Source: Candidatus Endomicrobiellum dinenymphae
GTDB taxonomy: Bacteria > Elusimicrobiota > Endomicrobiia > Endomicrobiales > Endomicrobiaceae
NCBI GenBank assembly: GCA_020328135.1
Contig: JAIXNA010000015.1
Span: forward strand, 1-11,226
Direction of reading: 5' to 3'
Length of the DNA: 11,226 nt
Position numbers and translations under genes: made by a program
In this document: one piece after another, positions 6,875 to 11,226 of the stretch
Layout of the letters: each line of letters starts with the position of its first letter
How positions within the stretch are numbered: position 1 is the stretch's first letter
Notes under the pieces: model-generated
What the model was told of the DNA's origin: nothing
Databases searched by the model: none
The model's input: the letters and a program-made list of their open reading frames with translations, nothing else

Positions 6875-8074
6875 TCATTTATTCTCAAACCTTTTTTGCT
6901 TCCACACAGGAGACATAAAACGCAAGTCGCTTACAATCTTTGGCAAAACTTCAAGCGCATAATCAACTTCTTCCTGCGTGTTATTATGACCAAAAGAAAA
7001 TCGAATTGCGCTTTGCGCAACCACGGTGTCAACATTCATAGCTTTTAAAACATGCGACGGTCCAGCCTCGCCGGAAGCGCACGCAGAACCCGTAGAAACA
7101 GCAATGCCCCTCATATCAAGCATAAGAAGCAATGCTTCTCCTTCGATATAATTAAAACTTACGTTTAAAATATTATCAACAGCTTTATTGCCGCTTCCGT
7201 TTATAATTACTTCAGGAATTTTATCGAGAATCCCTTTTTTAAGTTTTTCTCTCAAATTAAAAATGGTTTTGTTATTTGCTTCGAGATTAACATTTGAAAG
7301 CTCAAGCGCTTTGGCAAGACCAACGATACAAGCAACATTTTCTGTACCTGGACGAAGACCTCTTTCATGATGTCCGCCAAAAGTTATGGGAGATATATTT
7401 GTTCCGCCTCTAACATACAAAACGCCTACGCCTTTGGGACCGTTAAATTTATGACCCGATATGGCAAGCAAATCAACGTTGAGTTTTTTAACATCTAACC
7501 GAAGTTTACCTGCAGACTGCACTGCATCCGTATGAAAATAAATTTTGTCTTTTCTTATTTCGTTAATTTTTTTTAGTTCAGCGGCAATTTCTGCTATGGG
7601 TTGCAACGCGCCAACTTCGTTGTTCGCGTGCATGATTGTCACAAGCATGGTATTATCTTTTACCGACTTTTTAAAATCCTCTACCGAAACCACTCCGTCT
7701 TTATCTACGCCAAGGTAAGTTACTTCATACCCATTTTCTTCAAGATATTTGCATGAATATAAAACCGCATGATGCTCTATTTTGCTTGTGATTATATGAC
7801 CTTTTTTTCCACAAGCATTTAATATGCCAAATATCGCAATGTTGTCGGCTTCCGTACCACAACCTGTAAAAAATATTTCTTCAGGACTTGCATTTAACAA
7901 CAGCGCAACTTTGGATCTTGCGTTATCAAGAGCCGACTTAGACTGTCTTCCAAAATAATGAAAACTTGAAGCATTCCCGTATGCGTCGGAAAAATACGGC
8001 TGCATTTCTTTTATAACTTCCATATTAACAGCCGTTGTAGCGCTGTTATCCAAATAAACTCTTTTCTTGTCCAC
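6875..8074 (-). CDS. nifS: Cysteine desulfurase (NifS/IscS type)
   Basis: PLP-dependent enzyme that removes sulfur from L-cysteine as a persulfide for Fe-S cluster and thio-cofactor synthesis. The 399-residue product shows YLDNSATT (7-14), H101 in the EHHAV motif that stacks on PLP, D183 and Q186 in HTDAVQSAGK, the Schiff-base lysine K209 in ISGHKFNGPKG, RPGTENV (241-247), and the active cysteine C332 in STGSACASGEAGPSHVL. All catalytic residues are present. The long loop around C332 fits group I (NifS/IscS) rather than SufS. The start is GTG (8072-8074) with AGGAAA upstream. It follows mltG by 18 bp. No scaffold gene (nifU/iscU) is adjacent; the mini-protein occupies that place. RlmD in this window, with its Fe-S cysteines, is a plausible client. 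Confidence 0.95.
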   Translation of the reverse strand: MDKKRVYLDNSATTAVNMEVIKEMQPYFSDAYGNASSFHYFGRQSKSALDNARSKVALLLNASPEEIFFTGCGTEADNIAIFGILNACGKKGHIITSKIEHHAVLYSCKYLEENGYEVTYLGVDKDGVVSVEDFKKSVKDNTMLVTIMHANNEVGALQPIAEIAAELKKINEIRKDKIYFHTDAVQSAGKLRLDVKKLNVDLLAISGHKFNGPKGVGVLYVRGGTNISPITFGGHHERGLRPGTENVACIVGLAKALELSNVNLEANNKTIFNLREKLKKGILDKIPEVIINGSGNKAVDNILNVSFNYIEGEALLLMLDMRGIAVSTGSACASGEAGPSHVLKAMNVDTVVAQSAIRFSFGHNNTQEEVDYALEVLPKIVSDLRFMSPVWKQKRFENK

Positions 8075-8092
8075 AATAATTTCCTGATATAA

Positions 8093-9055
8093 TCAATTTT
8101 TCAGTTCTTTTTTCAAGTTTACTTTTTGCCTATTTTGCTTATGCTCAACAAGATTTTTTGCAAATAAGTGCCTGCCGTTACCATCTGAAACAAAAAATAA
8201 ACTTCTGGTATCTGTAGGATATAAAGCCGCCTTTATAGACTCAACACCTGGGTTACATATAGGTCCTGGAGGAAGACCAAAATGTCTATAAGTGTTGTAC
8301 GGTGAATCAAATTTTGTATCTTCAATAGTCAGCTTAGTTTTATTTACGCCCATAGCATACAAAACAGTGGCGCAGGATTGCAATCTAATGCGTTTTTTAA
8401 GTCTGTTATAAAAAACTGCCGCTATTATTTGTTTTTCTTCGCGATCTACGGTTTCTTTTTCAATAATTGATGCCATTATAACTATATCTTTAAACGCAAC
8501 ATTCATTTCTTTTGCTCTTTCGTACATTTCCGGCATAATCTTTTTATTAAATTCATCGCGCATCATTTTAATTATATTTTCTTCTGTTTCTCCCGGAACT
8601 ACAAAATAAGTTTCAGGCATAAGATACCCTTCTAAATTTTTATCTTGCGCAATTTTAATAAATTTTTCTTTATCAATATCTATCGTTTGAGACACGATAT
8701 CAGCTATCTGCTTTATATTGTTTCCTTCGGGAACAGTAAACCGCAAGATATTTTTAGAATAGTTTTTTAAATTTTTTAATATTTTAAACATACTGTCTTT
8801 TTTTGAAAAACTATAAACACCCGCTTTAAGTTTACCTTGCGATTTTGTAAATTTTACAAGTCCTAAAAATAAATCCTTAGAACATATAAGCTTATTTTCT
8901 TTCAGTCTTGTTGCTACTACAGACGCAAAACTATCGCCTTTTTTAACTTTTATTAAAACCCGCTCAGTGTCAGTAGAAGAAAAAAAATGTATGCAGGCAA
9001 CAATCAAAAAACATATTATACCTGCTGATAAAACTGTTACTATTTTTTTAACCAC
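8093..9055 (-). CDS. mltG: Endolytic peptidoglycan transglycosylase MltG (YceG-like)
   Basis: Inner-membrane enzyme that cuts nascent glycan strands and helps set their length. The 320-residue product has an N-terminal membrane anchor (about 4-25), a LysM-like segment (about 32-100) and the YceG catalytic domain. Visible motifs are LEGYLMPETY (141-150), ASIIEKET with the presumed catalytic glutamate E199 (by analogy with E218 of E. coli MltG), LQSCATVLYAMG, DSPYNTYRHFGLPPGPICNP (250-269) and AALYPTDTRSLFFVSDGNGRH. Start: GTG at 9053-9055, overlapping the 3' end of yacP by 16 bp, so translation is probably coupled. The domain set is complete and the length is usual for the family. Confidence 0.95.
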   Translation of the reverse strand: MVKKIVTVLSAGIICFLIVACIHFFSSTDTERVLIKVKKGDSFASVVATRLKENKLICSKDLFLGLVKFTKSQGKLKAGVYSFSKKDSMFKILKNLKNYSKNILRFTVPEGNNIKQIADIVSQTIDIDKEKFIKIAQDKNLEGYLMPETYFVVPGETEENIIKMMRDEFNKKIMPEMYERAKEMNVAFKDIVIMASIIEKETVDREEKQIIAAVFYNRLKKRIRLQSCATVLYAMGVNKTKLTIEDTKFDSPYNTYRHFGLPPGPICNPGVESIKAALYPTDTRSLFFVSDGNGRHLFAKNLVEHKQNRQKVNLKKELKN

Positions 9056-9525
9056 AATTTTACCAACTCTTCATTTGTCTGTTTAGACTCACTTTTATCG
9101 CAATACTCCCATGCTCTTTTAATATTTTTTTGTTTAAATCCTTTTAACAAAAACACCTCAACAGTCTCGTATTTTGCCCCGCTTGGGCTAATTCTGCGTC
9201 TTATACCTCTATCATTTGTAACAATCGTTATCTCGTAGGGGTTTTGAGATTCGTCAACAATTTCTACAATAATATCATCTGCGGAAACAATACCATCGCT
9301 AAAAATGATTTCTATATCGCTTATGCGATATTTATTATAACCGTTTGATTCATGCGGATTTTTCGATTTACAGTCGAAAACAATTGCAACAGAATTTTTT
9401 AAACTGCCATGAGGTCTATGAAATTGAATAAATTCAAGCAACTTGTTTCTTCTTCCCTCTAAAGCGGAAGACAGAAACATATCGCTTGAATTTATTACAT
9501 TATAACCATCTATTATGTATCGCAT
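9040..9525 (-). CDS. yacP: NYN-domain ribonuclease-like protein, YacP/Rae1 family
   Basis: A 161-residue protein with the PIN-like NYN fold. Acidic residues of the presumed Mg2+ site are D6 in YIIDGYNVI, D51 in IVFDCK, D83/D84 in SADDIIVEIV and D105 in IVTNDRGIRR. In Bacillus subtilis the family member Rae1 is a ribosome-associated endoribonuclease that cuts mRNA in the A site; the same role here is inference from family. The start ATG (9523-9525) lies directly at the edge of a repeat-filled spacer, and I see no convincing ribosome-binding site before it. Its end overlaps mltG. Confidence 0.85.
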   Translation of the reverse strand: MRYIIDGYNVINSSDMFLSSALEGRRNKLLEFIQFHRPHGSLKNSVAIVFDCKSKNPHESNGYNKYRISDIEIIFSDGIVSADDIIVEIVDESQNPYEITIVTNDRGIRRRISPSGAKYETVEVFLLKGFKQKNIKRAWEYCDKSESKQTNEELVKLWLKK

Positions 9526-9540
9526 TTCAATGTCTCATTT

Positions 9541-9688
9541 GTCGTCATACTTGAGCGAAGCGAAATATCCAAAATGGACTCCTCAAGCCTTTGGCTTTCA
9601 AACGAGAGTCACGGTTGTCATGCTAAAAAAGGGCAAGGCAACTGAAGCATCCAAAAGCATGAGTTCTTTTCGCTCCGTTCAGAACGAC
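9541..9688. repeat. Family-A hairpin repeat cluster (three units)
   Basis: Three units fill the spacer between ruvX and yacP. Plus unit 9541-9570 contains CATACTTGAGCGAAGCGAAA, then TATCC. Plus unit 9617-9652 begins GTCATGCT and ends CTGAAGCATCC. Minus unit 9661-9688 reads GTCGTTCTGAACGGAGCGAA, then AAGAACTC. Self-pairing stems are ATACTT with AAATAT (one mismatch), ATGCT with AGCAT, and GTTCT with AGAAC. Between the first two units is another small hairpin, AAGCC (9585-9589) with GGCTT (9593-9597). The same framework appears at 2196-2269. A plus-strand frame through this block is a by-product of the repeats, not a gene. Confidence 0.75.
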
Positions 9689-9733
9689 AACAACATGACA
9701 ACAACGACATGTCTGCTGTAACTGCCCGCTTGA

Positions 9734-10150
9734 CTATAAATGAGTATCCATATAAATCTGTAAAATAAGCGACGCGGCTATTTTATCTTTAAGTCCTTTG
9801 CGTTTTTCTCTTGAAACATCGCCTTCGTCGATAAGCATTCTTTCGGCTTGAGCTGTAGTAAGTCTTTCATCAATCATAGCCACTTCTATACTAGAAAGAG
9901 ATTTTATTTCCTCAACAACTTTACGAACAATACATGCCATCTCGCCTTCCGTACCATTCATCTTTATGGGCAATCCAAAAACAATTACAGAGACATCGTT
10001 GTTTTTGGCAATTTCTAAAAGTCTTACGGTATTTTTTTTCAAAGAAACGCTTTCAATTGTCTCAAAAGGGCTAGACGTAATTTGCAACATATCAGTCATT
10101 GCAATGCCTATTCTTTTTAAACCATAGTCTATGCCCATCAATCTAGCCAT
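9734..10150 (-). CDS. ruvX: Holliday junction resolvase-like RuvX / pre-16S rRNA nuclease YqgF
   Basis: RNase H-fold nuclease linked to maturation of the 16S rRNA 5' end. I place the start at the ATG at 10148-10150: GGGAG lies 4 nt upstream, and the product of 138 residues has the family's usual length and begins MARLMGIDYGLKRIGIAMTD. A longer frame from a TTG at 10231 would add 27 residues without family resemblance or a good ribosome site. Active-site residues are D8 (GIDYG), D94/E95 (IDERLTT) and D122 (KDKIAA), with VFGLPIKMNGTEG (58-70) between. It is the first gene of the run continuing to yacP, mltG and nifS, but a 208-bp spacer with repeats separates it from yacP. Confidence 0.93.
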   Translation of the reverse strand: MARLMGIDYGLKRIGIAMTDMLQITSSPFETIESVSLKKNTVRLLEIAKNNDVSVIVFGLPIKMNGTEGEMACIVRKVVEEIKSLSSIEVAMIDERLTTAQAERMLIDEGDVSREKRKGLKDKIAASLILQIYMDTHL

Positions 10151-10343
10151 TATTCTCCCAGCTATAGTTAAAACCGCTTTAAATTGCGCTAGCAGCACAG
10201 TGTCTTTGCGAAAAATGAAATAACGAAGCAACCAAGCATTGTTGTTGTCCAGTTACCGCGACTTGCAAATGCCACAAGTCTCTCTAATGGCAAGTTGGCG
10301 TTAAAACTTAACAAAGCAACTTAAAGCGATTTGACTGTATATA

Positions 10344-10352
10344 ATTTTAGCA
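10344..10352 (-). promoter_or_regulatory. Candidate extended -10 promoter for ruvX
   Basis: The minus strand reads TGCTAAAAT, an extended -10 (TGn before TAAAAT), followed by TATATACAG. It lies about 190 nt before the ruvX ATG and just past the terminator of the upstream gene, the right place for a new transcript. No good -35 box is seen at 17 nt. Predicted by eye only. Confidence 0.35.
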
Positions 10353-10369
10353 TTTTTGAGAGTTTTTTC

Positions 10370-10411
10370 ATAGCAAAAACAAACCCTCGCGCAAAAACTA
10401 TGCGCGAGGGT
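10370..10411 (-). terminator. Intrinsic terminator of the beta-barrel gene
   Basis: Perfect 11-bp GC-rich stem, ACCCTCGCGCA (10383-10393) with TGCGCGAGGGT (10401-10411), and a 7-nt loop. On the minus strand it is followed by the T-rich run TTGTTTTTGC. It begins 21 nt after the stop codon at 10433. On the plus strand the stem is followed by A-rich sequence, so it acts for the minus-strand gene. Confidence 0.9.
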
Positions 10412-10432
10412 CAAAAATTACGTCAAAAAATC

Positions 10433-11029
10433 TTATATTTTGTAGCTCAAACTCAACTTAGTTGTTAATCCTGAGAAATCAAGTTTTGTCTTGTTTAGAC
10501 CATCTCCAAGCTCTGCTTTGGACGTAAGTCTATAACCTAGGCCAAGTCCCAATCCAAATCTCTTTGTAAGCCAATATTGCGCGTCCATCGATATATCCGA
10601 CACAAAGCAGCCGCCACTTTTATCAACATCGAGTTTTTTAATATTTTTTCCACCTATAGTTGTTCTGTCTCCCGCAAAAACTAAACCATAACCAAGAAAC
10701 AATTTCCAGTTCAAACTAAATTTCTCGCTTATGTCTTTATTGCAACTCACGCCGAACATAATGGGAACTAGTGAACTAGTAAATAAAGTGTCTGAGGTTG
10801 AGTTTATTATTCCACTATCTAACGTAATATGCTGCTCAACATGCTGCTCGGCTTTGGATTGTAAGAAAGCTACTCTGGGCCCTATTTTTACGGCTTTGCT
10901 AACGTCAAAAAGATAATCTGCGCCTACTATAAACGCATCTTTTGCTTTTTTAAATGACGCTGACCTTTCATATTCTTTCGTTTTTATTGGGCCCAATGCA
11001 CTTTCAGCAAGATCATTAAAATCCTTCAT
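10433..11029 (-). CDS. Outer-membrane beta-barrel protein, 5' end not intact in window
   Basis: The product from the first in-frame ATG has 198 residues with alternating polar and hydrophobic strands separated by glycine- and lysine-rich turns: DAFIVGADYLFDVS, AVKIGPRVAFLQSK, FSLNWKLFLGYGLVF, RFGLGLGLGYRLTS and the final strand GLTTKLSLSYKI. This is typical of small 8-strand porin-like barrels. The ATG is probably not the true start. The frame is open further upstream and reads NVFAEGQVSLWGGYTTVS before it, which looks like a signal-peptide cleavage site (VFA-EG) followed by a first beta strand. From about 11080 on the sequence is a mirror image of the gene, so the real signal peptide and promoter are missing. 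The last residue is Ile rather than the usual Phe. Specific family and function are not recognised. Confidence 0.7.
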   Translation of the reverse strand: MKDFNDLAESALGPIKTKEYERSASFKKAKDAFIVGADYLFDVSKAVKIGPRVAFLQSKAEQHVEQHITLDSGIINSTSDTLFTSSLVPIMFGVSCNKDISEKFSLNWKLFLGYGLVFAGDRTTIGGKNIKKLDVDKSGGCFVSDISMDAQYWLTKRFGLGLGLGYRLTSKAELGDGLNKTKLDFSGLTTKLSLSYKI

Positions 11030-11150
11030 ACTTACCGTAGTATATCCGCCCCATAAAGATACTTGCCCTTCGGCAAATACATTTGCCGAAGGGCAAGTAT
11101 CTTTATGGGGCGGATATACTACGGTAAGTATGAAGGATTTTAATGATCTT
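11009..11150. repeat. Perfect 70-bp inverted repeat with 2-nt centre
   Basis: Positions 11009-11078 are the exact reverse complement of 11081-11150, with only AC (11079-11080) between. I checked all 70 positions and found no mismatch. The left arm is part of the coding sequence of the beta-barrel gene (including its apparent ATG), so the right arm is a mirrored copy of coding DNA. Natural repeats with a coding arm, no mismatch and almost no loop are rare; a fold-back chimera from amplification or assembly is the simplest explanation. Confidence 0.95.
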
Positions 11151-11226
11151 TTTTAAATGACGCTGACCTTTCATATTCTTTCGTTTTTATTGGGCCCAAT
11201 GCACTTTCAGCAAGATCATTAAAATC
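11148..11226. repeat. 79-bp direct copy of 10945-11023
   Basis: From CTTTTTTAAATGACGCTGAC onward, positions 11148-11226 are identical to 10945-11023 at a constant offset of 203 bp and continue to the last base of the window. It starts where the inverted repeat ends, with the shared bases CTT at the junction. Together the two repeats give a forward, reverse, forward arrangement of the same piece of the beta-barrel gene. Confidence 0.93.

Larger units (their letters stand above)
10151..10432. other. Spacer between the beta-barrel gene and ruvX
   Basis: It holds the terminator of the upstream gene (10383-10411), a possible extended -10 promoter (10344-10352) and a small imperfect hairpin (ACTTG 10261-10265 with CAAGT 10275-10279). 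No separate gene is supported. Confidence 0.55.

Noticed and set aside
9541..9688. CRISPR array
   Set aside because: Units differ in sequence, orientation and spacing, and no cas-like gene is near; they are hairpin repeats.
9515..9721. Plus-strand frame of 68 codons
   Set aside because: It runs through the family-A repeats and the first bases of yacP; the frame is a product of the repeat sequence.
10151..10231. 27-codon N-terminal extension of ruvX from a TTG
   Set aside because: The ATG at 10150 has GGGAG at proper distance and gives the family's usual 138 residues; the extension has no family resemblance.
11009..11150. Hairpin telomere or phase-variable invertible element
   Set aside because: No recombinase or telomere resolvase is visible, the arm is ordinary coding sequence, and the following direct copy fits a chimera better.
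1..11226. tRNA, rRNA or riboswitch
   Set aside because: I saw no cloverleaf, rRNA segment or known riboswitch core in the spacers; a covariance-model scan would be the decisive test.

Overview
The window reads as a stretch of a low-GC, AT-rich genome of a Gram-negative-type bacterium. It has TolC- and RND-type envelope genes and an outer-membrane beta-barrel protein. Every convincing gene lies on the minus strand, so transcription runs right to left. Low GC, housekeeping genes separated by decayed DNA, a broken regulator gene and dispersed hairpin repeats fit a reducing, host-associated lineage. Elusimicrobiota (Endomicrobium-like) would be my guess, but that is inference and no marker in the window proves it.

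Layout in the direction of transcription (high to low coordinates). (1) 10433-11226: the 3' part of an outer-membrane beta-barrel gene, whose 5' end runs into a perfect 70-bp inverted repeat followed by a 79-bp direct copy of the same gene. This is most simply a chimeric contig end. The gene ends in a clear intrinsic terminator (10383-10411). (2) 6684-10150: ruvX (pre-16S rRNA nuclease / YqgF), a spacer holding hairpin repeats, then a tight run yacP-mltG-nifS (16-bp overlap, then 18-bp gap) and a 46-residue membrane mini-protein. (3) 5402-6414: yajQ followed directly by a degenerate response-regulator gene. (4) 2588-5401: rlmD and a TolC-family outer-membrane channel, 33 bp apart. (5) 1-2587: a 518-bp gene-free spacer with two repeat families, then an RND efflux permease cut off by the left edge.

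The genes fall into three working groups: RNA and ribosome maintenance (ruvX, yacP, rlmD), envelope biogenesis and export (mltG, tolC-like, RND pump, beta-barrel protein) and Fe-S/sulfur supply (nifS; RlmD itself carries the cysteines for an Fe-S cluster). The tolC-like channel and RND pump would form an export system, but no periplasmic adaptor gene is present between them.

I found no convincing new defence, mobile or biosynthetic system. The observations most worth a second look are the two families of structured intergenic repeats with matching changes in their stems, the palindromic right end, the response-regulator relic behind yajQ, the unannotated mini-protein at 6684-6824, and the adaptor-less TolC/RND pair.
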